Assembly: GCF_014138265.1 (NCBI RefSeq)
Contig: NZ_JACGXL010000001.1
Coordinates: forward strand, 628,525-692,524
DNA from: Dokdonella fugitiva
GTDB taxonomy: Bacteria > Pseudomonadota > Gammaproteobacteria > Xanthomonadales > Rhodanobacteraceae
DNA: 64,000 nucleotides
Reading direction: 5' to 3'
The position numbers and the translations under genes are program-made. This document shows positions 43,775-52,694 of this stretch, piece after piece. Below the pieces are notes generated by a model that was not told where the DNA came from, made no database searches, and worked only from the letters and a program-made list of their open reading frames with translations. Every line of letters begins with the position of its first letter. Positions within the stretch are counted from its first letter, which is position 1.

Positions 43775-45616
43775 ATGGCCTCAGCCCCTGCGAGTGCCGC
43801 GTTCAATGCCGCCCGCCGTCGCCTGTTCGATGCGGTGTTCGCCGCGGTGGCACCACCGACCGATCCGCTGCTGTCGCGCCGCCGGCCGGGCCGCGACGGC
43901 CTCCTCGACGACCTCCCCGCGAGCCCCGAATCGCTCACCTCGCCGCCACCGGCGGTGCGCTGGCTCGTGCGCGCGACCTGTGGCTATTCGACCCTCGATC
44001 TCATCGCGTTCGACGCCCTCGGCAGCACCGACGACGCGCGCTGGCAGGCCTGGGTGGCGCGCCAGCTCGCGCCCGCCACGATCGACGACAGTGCCTGCAG
44101 CAGCCGCCTCGCGAGCGCCGGCTTCACCACGCTCGACAAGACGCCCGAGCAGCTGTGGGCGGCGCGCGAGGCGATCGGCAACAGCAACTACTACCAGCGC
44201 ATGCTGCCGATCGCCGAAACCGAGTGCGCGACGCTGATCCGCCAGCTCCACAGCCAGCGCCAGCTGTTCGAGGTGATGGCGTCGTTCTGGCACGACCATT
44301 TCAGCGTGTTCGGCTGGGACTACGACGGCGGCCCGCTGTTCCCGCCGTTCGACCGCGACGCGATCCGCCCGAACGTGTTCGGCAATTTCCGCACGATGCT
44401 GCAGGCGACCTGCGAATCGGCGGCGATGATGTACATGCTCGATCTCTACACGAGCTACTCGGGACACCCGAACGAGAACTACGCGCGCGAACTGATGGAA
44501 CTGCACACGCTCGGCGCGGAGAACTACGCGGGCATCGTCGACGATCCCGACGACGATCCTTCGCTGCCGACCTACATCGACTGGCAAGGCAAGATCCAGC
44601 GCCTGCAGTACGTCGACGACGACGTCTACGAAGCCGCGCGCGTGCTCACCGGCTGGACCATCTCGCACAGCACGTACGAAACCCGCAACGACCCGAACCC
44701 CGGCGCGTTCGAGTACGTGCAGGCGCTGCACGACGCCGGCGTCAAGCGCGTCCTGCACCGCAATTTCTCCGCCGGCGGCGGGCAGAACGACGGCACCTTG
44801 CTGTTCGACATGCTCGCGCAGCATCCGGGCACCGCGCATTTCATCGCCGGCAAGCTGTGCCGCCGCTTCATCGGCGACGTCGTTCCCGACTCGCTCGTGC
44901 AGGCCGCCGCCGACCTGTTCCACCAGCAGTGGCAGGCACCCGACCAGATCGCGCAGGTGGTCGCCTTCATCCTGCACTCGAACGAGTTCAAGACCGGGTG
45001 GGGCACGAAGATGAAGAGCCCCGCGCGCAGCGTCGTCAGCGCGCTGCGCGCGACGCTCGCGAACTTCACGCCGGTGCCGGACAACAGTTCCACCTACACG
45101 CCCACCGAAGAACTCATCGGCCGCCTGCAGGCGGCCGGCCAGCGCCTGTTCTACTGGCCGGCGCCGAACGGCTATCCCGACACGATCACCGCGTGGTCGA
45201 GCACGGGCGCTCTCGGCCTCACGCTGAAGCTGCTGCCGCGCCTGCTCGAGATGCACCAGACGGAAAGCTACAACAATGCCTACCCGTTCATCGTCGACGT
45301 GCAGGGACAGACGCTGGGCGCGTTCCCGAATGCGGCCGACCGCACCGCGTCGAACGTGATCGGATACTGGTGCGACCGCCTGCTCGGCTACCGGCCGCAA
45401 CCGACCTTCGGCGTCGCGCTCGACTTCTTCCGCCAGGAGGCCGCCGCGAGCGATCCGCTCGACCTCGTCACGGATTCCACCGACAACGGCCAGCCGCAGC
45501 ACGTCGGCGTCTGGCACCTGAACCCGCCGAACACGCTGTCCAAGCACTACACGATCGCGCGCCTGCGCGTCGCGATCGGCCTGCTGCTGTGCTCGCCCGA
45601 ATTCCTGCGCCGCTGA
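43775..45616 (+). CDS. DUF1800-domain protein
   Basis: 613 residues. Typical DUF1800 blocks: VMASFWHDHFSVFGWDYDGG, PNENYARELMELHTLGAEN and VYEAARVLTGWTISHS, then HFIAGKLCRRFIGDVVP and VAFILHSNEFKTGWGTKMKS. The start at 43775 has GGAG eight bases upstream. No clear signal peptide is visible, so if exported it may leave with its Tat-dependent partner encoded 13 bases downstream. DUF1800/DUF1501 pairs are common in proteobacteria and planctomycetes; their biochemical role is not known to me. Confidence 0.86.
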   Translation: MASAPASAAFNAARRRLFDAVFAAVAPPTDPLLSRRRPGRDGLLDDLPASPESLTSPPPAVRWLVRATCGYSTLDLIAFDALGSTDDARWQAWVARQLAPATIDDSACSSRLASAGFTTLDKTPEQLWAAREAIGNSNYYQRMLPIAETECATLIRQLHSQRQLFEVMASFWHDHFSVFGWDYDGGPLFPPFDRDAIRPNVFGNFRTMLQATCESAAMMYMLDLYTSYSGHPNENYARELMELHTLGAENYAGIVDDPDDDPSLPTYIDWQGKIQRLQYVDDDVYEAARVLTGWTISHSTYETRNDPNPGAFEYVQALHDAGVKRVLHRNFSAGGGQNDGTLLFDMLAQHPGTAHFIAGKLCRRFIGDVVPDSLVQAAADLFHQQWQAPDQIAQVVAFILHSNEFKTGWGTKMKSPARSVVSALRATLANFTPVPDNSSTYTPTEELIGRLQAAGQRLFYWPAPNGYPDTITAWSSTGALGLTLKLLPRLLEMHQTESYNNAYPFIVDVQGQTLGAFPNAADRTASNVIGYWCDRLLGYRPQPTFGVALDFFRQEAAASDPLDLVTDSTDNGQPQHVGVWHLNPPNTLSKHYTIARLRVAIGLLLCSPEFLRR

Positions 45617-45629
45617 GGGGACGATCGCC

Positions 45630-47048
45630 ATGAATGCATTCAATCGCCGCGATTTCCTCAAGGGATGCTGCGTCACCGCGCTCGCCGCCGGCACCGGCAG
45701 CCGCGCACGCGCATACTTCGCGCCGCCGCCGCTGCTCCCCGCGACGGCGACGGACGACACGCTCGTGGTCGTGTTCCTACGCGGCGCGATGGACGGCCTG
45801 AGCCTGCTGCCGCCGGGCTCGGCGAGCCCGTACCGCGCCGACTACGAAGCCTCGCGCACGAACACGCGCGTGCCGCTGTCGGGCACCGGCGCCGCGCTCG
45901 CGCTCGCCAACACGACCTGGGCGCTGCATCCGCGCGCGACCGGCCTGCGCGCGCTCTACCAAGCCGGCCACGCCGCGTTCGTGGTCGCCGCCGGCCAGGT
46001 GCAGCCGAACCCCGTCGTGCGCAGCCATTTCGAGGCGCAGTCCAACCTCGAGTTCGGCATCGGTGGCGGTGGCGGCAACGGTATCGGCTGGCTGACCCGC
46101 CACCTCGTCAGCGGTGGCCTGCCCGCGAACGTGCCGCTGCCGGCCGCATCGATGGGCAGCATCACCGCGAACAGCCTGCTCGGCAGCAGCGACGCGATCA
46201 CGATGAACAGCGGCTCGGACTTCCGCCTCGACACGTTCCACTGGTCGTGGCAGAACGACGACGCCGCACACGGCCTCGTCGGCGGGGTGAGCCGCATGAA
46301 CGCGCTGTGGGGCAGCAACGCGACGCTGCTCGAGCGCGCCGGCATGGAGACGCTCGATTCACTCGCCCTGCTGCGGCCGATCGACTTCAATCCCTACGAC
46401 GCGGCGAACAACCCCGACGGCTACCAGCCGACCGGCGGCGCGAACTACACGCTCGCCAACAACGGCGGCTTCGGCACGCAGCTGCGCAACGTCGCTCAGA
46501 TGATCAAGCTCAACCTCGGCCTGCGCGCGGTCACGATCGACCTCGGCAACTGGGACACGCACGTCGGCCAGGGCAATCCGACGCAGAGCTACGACTGGTT
46601 CGGCAACCAGGTCGAGAGCCTTTCGCAGGGGTTGTCCGCGTTCTACACCGATCTTTCGACCGCGGCGTCCGGCAACCTCATGCAACGCGTCAGCGTGATC
46701 GTGGTCAGCGAGTTCGGCCGGCGCGTGCTCGAGAACTCGGACGGCGGTACCGACCATGGTTACGGCAACGTGATCACCGTGCTCGGCGGTGCCGTCAACG
46801 GTGGACACGTCTACGGCACCTACCCTGGCCTCGCGAGTGGCGACCTGTACGAAGGCAACGACGTCGCAGTGACGACCGACTACCGCCAGGTGATCTCGGA
46901 AGCACTGATCCGGCGGATGGGCAATCCGAACATCTACTACGCGTTCCCCGGCTACTCCGGCTACGCGCCGCTCGGCATCTTCCAGGGTGCCGACCTGCCA
47001 CCGTCGGGATTCGACCAGATCTTCAAGAACGGATTCGAGGCTGCCTGA
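45630..47048 (+). CDS. Tat-exported DUF1501 protein with a C-terminal IFKNGFE tail
   Basis: 472 residues with a twin-arginine signal, MNAFNRRDFLKGCCVTALAA. The DUF1501 core shows TLVVVFLRGAMDGLSLLPPG, GIGGGGGNGIGWLTRHLVSG, LRAVTIDLGNWDTHVGQGNP and VIVVSEFGRRVLENSDGGTD, the last with the GTDHGYG motif of the alkaline-phosphatase-like superfamily. It ends SGFDQIFKNGFEAA, the shared tail. In operon with the DUF1800 gene. Confidence 0.88.
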   Translation: MNAFNRRDFLKGCCVTALAAGTGSRARAYFAPPPLLPATATDDTLVVVFLRGAMDGLSLLPPGSASPYRADYEASRTNTRVPLSGTGAALALANTTWALHPRATGLRALYQAGHAAFVVAAGQVQPNPVVRSHFEAQSNLEFGIGGGGGNGIGWLTRHLVSGGLPANVPLPAASMGSITANSLLGSSDAITMNSGSDFRLDTFHWSWQNDDAAHGLVGGVSRMNALWGSNATLLERAGMETLDSLALLRPIDFNPYDAANNPDGYQPTGGANYTLANNGGFGTQLRNVAQMIKLNLGLRAVTIDLGNWDTHVGQGNPTQSYDWFGNQVESLSQGLSAFYTDLSTAASGNLMQRVSVIVVSEFGRRVLENSDGGTDHGYGNVITVLGGAVNGGHVYGTYPGLASGDLYEGNDVAVTTDYRQVISEALIRRMGNPNIYYAFPGYSGYAPLGIFQGADLPPSGFDQIFKNGFEAA

Positions 47049-47057
47049 AGGAAGTCT

Positions 47058-47144
47058 CGTCATCCCCGCGAGCGCGGGCATCCATGCTGCTCGCACGCAC
47101 TCCGGGCGAAGGAAAGATGGATTCCCGCTTTCGCGGGAATGACG
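47058..47144. repeat. Inverted ATTCCCGC/GCGGGAAT repeat pair (dRS3-like)
   Basis: Arms of about 28 bases: 47058-47085 (CGTCATCCCCGCGAGCGCGG onwards) and 47117-47144 (ATGGATTCCCGCTTTCGCGG onwards). They are imperfect reverse complements, and each holds its own ATTCCCGC-type mini-hairpin. Resembles the widespread TCATTCCCGCGAAAGCGGGAAT repeats of proteobacteria. It lies between two convergent genes just after the DUF1501 stop. Confidence 0.75.
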
Positions 47145-47173
47145 ACATTATCGGAAGCTTCCCCTGCGGCAGT

Positions 47174-48082
47174 TCACTCGCCGCCGCACTGGAACCAGAT
47201 CAGGTCCGCGTCGTCGATCTGGTGCGCCTGGCCGAGGCTGATCGAGCCGCTGCGCCGCAGGTGCGTCTCGTCGCGGTGCACGAACAGCTCGTCGTCGTCG
47301 CCGATCTTCAGCCAGCTGCCGTTGGTCGAGCGGTCGGCGAGCATGAAGTAGCCGCGTTTCCATTCGATCAGCGCGTGGTTGCGCGACACCCATTCGGTTT
47401 CTACGACGAGGCTGCTGGCAGGGTCGCGGCCGATCGAGAACGGCGTGCCTTCGTCGAGCTCGAACACCTGGCTCTTGAAGCGCAGGGTCAGGCGCGGCCG
47501 ATCGGGCGGCGCCGCGTCGACCGCGGACATCACGCGCTGCACCGTCGTCACGTGCGCGAGGTCTTCCTGCCAGAGGACGTCGACGATCTCGATCGGCGCC
47601 TGCTTGCCGAGCACCCAGGCGCTGCCGAGGGGGCGCACGCGCAGGCCGGTCGTGTTGGTCACGCCGTTGACGGTGCTCGCGGTCGCCACGATCTGGTCGC
47701 GGCGCGCGAGGCTCTTGTCCGCCATGCGTGCCGCGGTATTCACCGCGTCGCCGAACACGTCGTCGTTCTCGACCAGCGCGTCGCCGTGATGCAGGCCGAT
47801 GCGGATCGCGAGGTTGTCGCGCTGGAACTCCGGATCGGTCTTGATGCGACGGTGCATGTCGGTCGCGGCGAGCAGGCCGTTCAGCGGACCGGGGAACGTG
47901 CACATGATCTCGTCGCCGATCGTCTTGACGACACGCCCGCCGTGGCGCGCCGAGACCTCGGCGAGCGCGAGCAGCACGTTCGCGACGATGCGCCGCGCCG
48001 CTTCGTCGCCGCGCGTTTCGAACAGCCGCGTGCTGCCGGAGACGTCGGCGAAGAGGATCGTGAGGGGGCGGCGCTCGGTCAT
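47174..48082 (-). CDS. Class III adenylate/guanylate cyclase with C-terminal FHA domain
   Basis: 302 residues from the ATG at 48082; ATG at 48094 is also possible, and neither has a clear ribosome site. The N-terminal catalytic domain reads RPLTILFADVSGSTRLFETR (the metal Asp), GRVVKTIGDEIMCTFPGPLN (second metal Asp), and DNLAIRIGLHHGDALVENDDVFGD, with VNTAARM carrying the transition-state-type residues. The C-terminal FHA domain shows FSIGRDPASSLVVETEWVSR, NHALIEW and STNGSWLKIGDDDE, the phosphothreonine-binding loops. Suggests nucleotide signalling gated by phosphorylation; no kinase gene is adjacent. Confidence 0.88.
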   Translation of the reverse strand: MTERRPLTILFADVSGSTRLFETRGDEAARRIVANVLLALAEVSARHGGRVVKTIGDEIMCTFPGPLNGLLAATDMHRRIKTDPEFQRDNLAIRIGLHHGDALVENDDVFGDAVNTAARMADKSLARRDQIVATASTVNGVTNTTGLRVRPLGSAWVLGKQAPIEIVDVLWQEDLAHVTTVQRVMSAVDAAPPDRPRLTLRFKSQVFELDEGTPFSIGRDPASSLVVETEWVSRNHALIEWKRGYFMLADRSTNGSWLKIGDDDELFVHRDETHLRRSGSISLGQAHQIDDADLIWFQCGGE

Positions 48083-48497
48083 TGCGGAAATCATAGCGAA
48101 TCCACGCGGCCACGGCATTTCCGTGCTGGACTCCGCATTTTCTACTCGTGACCCATCGTGCGCCGCCGCTTCCCGCGGTGGAACGTGGATCGCTCGCCAT
48201 GCGCGCCAATGTCACACCGGTGGCCGTGGTCGCGGAACGCGCCTTCCACAGGCGATCCGGCGAGGGGGATCGCCAACCGCGCGACGATGCTGCAGCTCGA
48301 TCGCGGCGTCGACGTTACGAATCCCGCCGCTGCTCAGCCCGGAGGTCACGATCCTGGGCCGATCGGCGGCGGGAGCCTGCTTCGTCGCGAACTGCAACGG
48401 CACCATGAACACGCAGGCGTGTGTCCCCCATCGCGCTGGTCTGCGACGTGATATTCCCAGCGGATTCGAAACACCGTAACGTACGTTCGGAACCAAG
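48083..48497. other. Intergenic region of about 415 bases
   Basis: No convincing gene on either strand. It contains a perfect 10-base palindrome AACGTACGTT at 48478-48487, and GATATTCC nearby. The region ends in a strong hairpin followed by a T-rich run in the plus direction, which would fit a short plus-strand transcript; see findings. Confidence 0.4.
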
Positions 48498-48520
48498 GGG
48501 GCGCCGCATCGCGGCGCCCC
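48498..48520. terminator. Strong GC hairpin terminator
   Basis: GGGGCGCCGC, loop ATC, GCGGCGCCCC, followed on the plus strand by TTCTTT. On the minus strand it lies five bases after the end of the fused E1 gene, which it may terminate despite a weaker T tract (CCTTGGTT). Confidence 0.7.
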
Positions 48521-48524
48521 TTCT

Positions 48525-50795
48525 TTACTTCGCGAGTTCGCGCGCCGCGGCGACGATGTCGGCATCGCCCGGCAGCACGAGGAACGCCGCGCCCGCAAGC
48601 GGGGTGTAGGTGTCGGCGCCGACCACGCGGCGCAGCGGCTTGGCGCCCTCGCCCGCTTCGACGATCGCGGTGATCACGCCTTCGCCGACGCCGGCGGAAT
48701 GGCGTCCCTCGTCGACGACGAGGATGCGCTTCGCACGCTTGGCCTGCTCGCCGATGAACTTCTCGTTGAGCGGCACGAGCCAGCGCAGGTCGACCGTGCG
48801 CACCTTCCAGCCGAGCGCCTTGCCGATCTCGCGCGCGGCACGCAGGCTCATCGGCACGCCGTTGCCGTAGGTGAAGATCACGAGGTCCTCGGCATCCTCC
48901 TCGTACACGCGCGCCTCGCCGAGCGGCATCGCCTGGTCCGGCGCGGGATATGCGGTCAGCCACTGGCCGTCGCCCGCCTCGTACAGGTCCTTGGTCATGT
49001 ACAGCGCAATCGGCTCGAGGAACACCGTCACGCGCCCGTTGACCTTCGCCAGCGCCGCGAGCGTGCGCAGCATCGTCGCCGCGTCGTCGCCGCGACTCGC
49101 GCAGCCGACCACGAGGCCCGGGATGTCGCGCAGCGCGGCGATCGAATTGTCGTTGTGGAAATGCCCGCCGAAACCGCGCTGGTAACCGAGGCCGGCGATG
49201 CGCACGAGCATCGGGTTCTTGTACTGGTTGTTCGAGAAGAACTGCAGCGAGGCCGCCTCGCCGCGGATCTGGTCGCAGGCGTTGTGGAAGTAGGCGAGGT
49301 ACTGGATCTCGGGCACCGGCAGCATGCCCATGTTCGCATAGCCCTGGGCGAGGCCAAGGATCATCGTCTCGTCGAGCAGCGTGTTGAACACGCGCGCGTT
49401 CTTGAACGCCTTGTGCAGGCCCTTGGTGACCGTGTAGACGCCGCCCTTCTGCGCCACGTCCTCGCCGAACAGCAGCGTCTCGGGGTACTTGCAGAACAGG
49501 TCGTGCAACGCGTTGTTGATCTGGATCGCGAGATGGCGCGGCGCGAGCTTCTCGGGCAGCTTCTCCGCGCCGCCGAACACGGCAACGCGCTTGTCGGCGT
49601 AGTCGACGCGCCCGGCTTCCGCGGCAACCTTGTCGGGCGTGTACGGCGCGAGCGGCGCCATCACGTCGTCGAGGCGGTCGAGCTTGGGCCGGCGATCGGC
49701 TTCCTCGGCCGCGGCGAAGCACTTCCTGCGGATGTCCTCGTACTTCGCGAGCAGCGATTCCTTGGTGTAAAGACCCGACTCGAGCGCGATCGACGCGCTG
49801 CGCAGCAGCGGATCGGTCGCTTCCACCGCGACCAGTTCCTCGACGCTGCGCCACTCGATCTCGAAGTCGGTTCCCGCGTGGCCCATGATGCGCGTCGTGC
49901 GCAGGTGCAGGAACGTCGGCCGGCGCGTCGTGCGGCAGTGGTAGACCGCTCGCGCGACCTGCTCGTAGCCTTCGGCGATGTCGAGGCCGTCGGCGTAGAA
50001 GTAGTCGAGGCCGTCGCGATGGCGGAACGCATTGCCGATCCAGCCGCCCGGCGTCTTCACAGAAATGCCGATGCCGTTGTCCTCGCACACGAACAGCACC
50101 GGCGCCGGCAGCTTCTGGTACGCGGTCCACTGCGCGGCATTGAATGCGGTCTGCGCGGTCGCGTGGTTCGACGACGCGTCGCCGAACGAGCAGATCGCGA
50201 TCGAATCCTCGGGGATCGGCAGCGCGTGGCCGATGCGGCGCGCCTGTTCGATCGCGACCGCGGTACCGAGCGCCTTCGGCAGGTGCGAGGCGATCGTCGA
50301 GGTCTGCGGCAACACCCAGAGCGGCTTGCTGCCCCAGACCTTGTGGCGGCCGCCCGAGGCGGGATCGTCCTTGCTCGCCGCGAACGACAGCGCCGAATCC
50401 ATGATCGGATCCATGCCCGGCAGCTTGCGGAAGCGCTCCGCCATGAGCGCACCGCTGCGGTAGTGCAGGAACGCCGGATCGGTATGGCGCGTCAGCCGCG
50501 CGACCATCGCGTTGCCTTCGTGGCCGGACGAACCGATCGTGTAGAACACCTTGTTCTTCACGCGCAGAACGCGCGCCATGAGGTCGAGGTGGCGCGACAC
50601 GAGCTGCGACTCGAACAGCTCGATGAAGTCGTGCGCGGTGCACAGGCTGCCCGGCAGCACCGGCTCGTCGGCTCGCGGCGCGCGACGCGGCGAGCCGCTC
50701 CAGGCCTGCACGTACTCGGCGAAGTTCTGGTCGCAGACTTCGGCGCGATTGACGTTCTTGTGGCGGGCGGGAATGGGCGTCGGTATCGCGTTCAT
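48525..50795 (-). CDS. Fused alpha/beta E1 component of a branched-chain-type 2-oxoacid dehydrogenase
   Basis: Thiamine-diphosphate-dependent decarboxylation of 2-oxoacids, first step of the branched-chain complex. 756 residues: an alpha part (about 1-400) with HYRSGALMAERFRKLPGMDP and the ThDP site CSFGDASSNHATAQTAFNAA and EDNGIGISVKTPGGWIGN, then a beta part with NALHDLFCKYPETLLFGEDV, GGVYTVTKGLHKAF and FTYGNGVPMSLRAA, ending in the transketolase C-terminal domain. Both halves are complete, so this is a natural single-chain E1. Start ATG at 50795 (50807 would overlap the upstream gene). E2 and E3 genes are not nearby. Confidence 0.87.
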   Translation of the reverse strand: MNAIPTPIPARHKNVNRAEVCDQNFAEYVQAWSGSPRRAPRADEPVLPGSLCTAHDFIELFESQLVSRHLDLMARVLRVKNKVFYTIGSSGHEGNAMVARLTRHTDPAFLHYRSGALMAERFRKLPGMDPIMDSALSFAASKDDPASGGRHKVWGSKPLWVLPQTSTIASHLPKALGTAVAIEQARRIGHALPIPEDSIAICSFGDASSNHATAQTAFNAAQWTAYQKLPAPVLFVCEDNGIGISVKTPGGWIGNAFRHRDGLDYFYADGLDIAEGYEQVARAVYHCRTTRRPTFLHLRTTRIMGHAGTDFEIEWRSVEELVAVEATDPLLRSASIALESGLYTKESLLAKYEDIRRKCFAAAEEADRRPKLDRLDDVMAPLAPYTPDKVAAEAGRVDYADKRVAVFGGAEKLPEKLAPRHLAIQINNALHDLFCKYPETLLFGEDVAQKGGVYTVTKGLHKAFKNARVFNTLLDETMILGLAQGYANMGMLPVPEIQYLAYFHNACDQIRGEAASLQFFSNNQYKNPMLVRIAGLGYQRGFGGHFHNDNSIAALRDIPGLVVGCASRGDDAATMLRTLAALAKVNGRVTVFLEPIALYMTKDLYEAGDGQWLTAYPAPDQAMPLGEARVYEEDAEDLVIFTYGNGVPMSLRAAREIGKALGWKVRTVDLRWLVPLNEKFIGEQAKRAKRILVVDEGRHSAGVGEGVITAIVEAGEGAKPLRRVVGADTYTPLAGAAFLVLPGDADIVAAARELAK

Positions 50796-50799
50796 CGAT

Positions 50800-51369
50800 T
50801 CAACCATGGGTCGAGGACAAGGCCGGCTTCGCGGCGAGGATTCTTGCAAGAACGGTACGCGCCTCGGCCACGTCGAGGCCAGCGCCGAACTTGATCGTGC
50901 GGGGACCGTAGTCGAACACGAACGGGCCGTAGCACCAGCCGTACGGATCGCGCATGCCGAACGGCACGCCGTCCGCAATCGCGTCCACGACGCGCAGGTT
51001 CTTCGCGCTGCGCAACTCGTAGCGGCGCGTCCAGCCGAGGCCGAGGGCTTCGCGTCGAACGGTGAACTCGTCGCCGGCGATCGTCACGCGCTCGCGGCCG
51101 GCGAGCAGCCACAGCAGTGTCAGAACGACGAACACGCCGCCGATCGTCCACCCGACGAACCAGACCGCGAGGAACACGATCGGCGTCTTCTCGGCCGGAT
51201 GCAGCAGTTGTGCACCCGCATTGACTTCGCCGAACACCCAGCCGCACAGCCACACGGTGATGAAGGCGGCAATGAAGTAGTTGCGCGGAGCAGGAATACC
51301 CACCTCGATCCCGCCGGGGACCGAGGTCACGGTGGATCGCGCGGACGCGACGGGGACGAAACCGCTCAC
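50800..51369 (-). CDS. Two-helix membrane protein, function unknown
   Basis: 189 residues from a GTG at 51369, which overlaps the GST stop (GTGA). Two hydrophobic helices, YFIAAFITVWLCGWVFGEV and PIVFLAVWFVGWTIGGVFVV, are followed by a beta-rich cytosolic part: RERVTIAGDEFTVRREALGL, GWTRRYELRSAKNLRVVDAI and YGPFVFDYGPRTIKFGAGLD, which looks like a PH-like domain. The end (EARTVLARILAAKPALSS) is helical. No family name is recognised. Ends four bases before the fused E1 start, so they are probably one operon. Confidence 0.78.
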   Translation of the reverse strand: MSGFVPVASARSTVTSVPGGIEVGIPAPRNYFIAAFITVWLCGWVFGEVNAGAQLLHPAEKTPIVFLAVWFVGWTIGGVFVVLTLLWLLAGRERVTIAGDEFTVRREALGLGWTRRYELRSAKNLRVVDAIADGVPFGMRDPYGWCYGPFVFDYGPRTIKFGAGLDVAEARTVLARILAAKPALSSTHG

Positions 51370-52034
51370 GCGGTCGCCGCCCGCAGGGACGCCTGGACCA
51401 GCGCGGCGTTCTCGGCCGCGATCGGCGGCATCGGCACGAAACCCGGCTGCGCCTCGATGCGTGCGAGCCATGCGCGCAACGCCGGGTAGGCGGCGAGCGG
51501 GATGCCCCCCTCCTCCGCGCAATGCGTGTACGCGTACAGCGCGATGTCGGCGATGCCGTAGCCGGTCGCGCTGAACCAGTCGTGCGACGACAGGTGCTTC
51601 TCCATCACCGCGAGCGCCTGGTGGCCGCGTTCGCGCAGCTTCGGCAGGTCGGCACGGCGCGGCGAATCGAGCGGCGTCCAGCCACAGATGAAGCGCGCGA
51701 CGGCGACGTACGGTTCGTGGCTGTACTGCTCGAAGAACATCCATGCCAGCGTCTGCGCGCGCTGCCAGCCGTCGCCCGCGAAATACGCGCTGCCTTCGGC
51801 GAGCCAGTAGAGGATCGCGTTCGACTCGACCATGATGCGGCCGTCGTCGGTTTCGATCATCGGCACGCGGCCGTTCGGATTCTTCGCGAGGTATTCGGGC
51901 GTGCGCGTCGCGCCGTGCGCGCTGTCGGTCTCGATCCAGCGGTAGTCGCGTCCCTCGACGCGCCGGAGATGGCCGAGCAGCATGCGCAGCTTGTGGCAGT
52001 TGCCGGACGGCGAATAGCCGTGGATCGTGATCAT
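51366..52034 (-). CDS. Glutathione S-transferase family protein
   Basis: 222 residues. Thioredoxin-like N-terminal domain MITIHGYSPSGNCHKLRMLL, where Ser9 or Ser11 and Cys13 are near the glutathione site, then PNGRVPMIETDDGRIMVESN with the conserved cis-Pro and ES motif, and the all-helical C-terminal domain with FSATGYGIADIALYAYTHCA containing the N-capping box (S/G-IADI). Role probably in detoxification. The start at 52034 overlaps the RimJ-like gene by four bases, and the stop overlaps the next gene by four bases. Confidence 0.9.
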   Translation of the reverse strand: MITIHGYSPSGNCHKLRMLLGHLRRVEGRDYRWIETDSAHGATRTPEYLAKNPNGRVPMIETDDGRIMVESNAILYWLAEGSAYFAGDGWQRAQTLAWMFFEQYSHEPYVAVARFICGWTPLDSPRRADLPKLRERGHQALAVMEKHLSSHDWFSATGYGIADIALYAYTHCAEEGGIPLAAYPALRAWLARIEAQPGFVPMPPIAAENAALVQASLRAATA

Positions 52035-52585
52035 GCGCGTGCTCCTTCGCGACGCGCGGACCACTGCTCGCGCGTCTGTCCCCAGATGTCGATCGCGACA
52101 TCCTCGAACGGTGGCGGCAGGCGGCCGGCGCCGCGGTTGCTCGAACCGAGCCGCCGCGCGAGCGCCTGCGAGGCGACGTTGCCCGGATCGATCGAATGGA
52201 TCACCTCGGTCCAGCCGAGGTTCGCGAACGCCCAGTCGATCGCCGCGGCCGCGGCTTCGGTCGCGTAGCCCTTGCCCCACGCGGACGGATGGAATGCCCA
52301 GCCGACTTCGGTGCCGGGCCAGCCTTCCGGCTGCCACGGCCCGGCCTGGCCGAGCCAGCGACCGCTCGCCTTCTCGACCACCGAGAACATCGCGTAGCCC
52401 TGCACCATCCATGCACCGGGCATCTGCAGGAACTTGCGCCACGCCGGCGCGCGCAGCAGCACGCCGCCGATGTGGCGCGAGGCGTCTTCGTCGGCGTGCA
52501 TTTGCGCGTACGCGTCGAAATCCTCGATGCGCGGCAGTCGCAGGATCAGGCGATCGGTTTCGAGCTGGATGTCGTTCGGATTCAC
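52031..52585 (-). CDS. RimJ/RimL-type GNAT acetyltransferase
   Basis: 184 residues from a GTG at 52585, giving VNPNDIQLETDRLILRLPRI, where the LETERLxLR start is typical; an upstream ATG at 52639 adds 18 unlikely residues. Family blocks: GRWLGQAGPWQPEGWPGTEV, GWAFHPSAWGKGYATEAAAA (acetyl-CoA loop GKGYATEA) and SIDPGNVASQALARRLG. Acetylates the N terminus of a protein or another amine; target unknown. First in the RimJ-GST-membrane protein-E1 run. Confidence 0.87.
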   Translation of the reverse strand: MNPNDIQLETDRLILRLPRIEDFDAYAQMHADEDASRHIGGVLLRAPAWRKFLQMPGAWMVQGYAMFSVVEKASGRWLGQAGPWQPEGWPGTEVGWAFHPSAWGKGYATEAAAAAIDWAFANLGWTEVIHSIDPGNVASQALARRLGSSNRGAGRLPPPFEDVAIDIWGQTREQWSARREGARA

Positions 52586-52694
52586 GCGGACGTCCCGGGT
52601 CGTGGCAACGATGGATGCGCGCGTCGCGGCGGATGGCACGAGGCGAAGCCGTCGCGACGCGACGCCGGGACGACGTCCCGGCGCGGCGACATGC

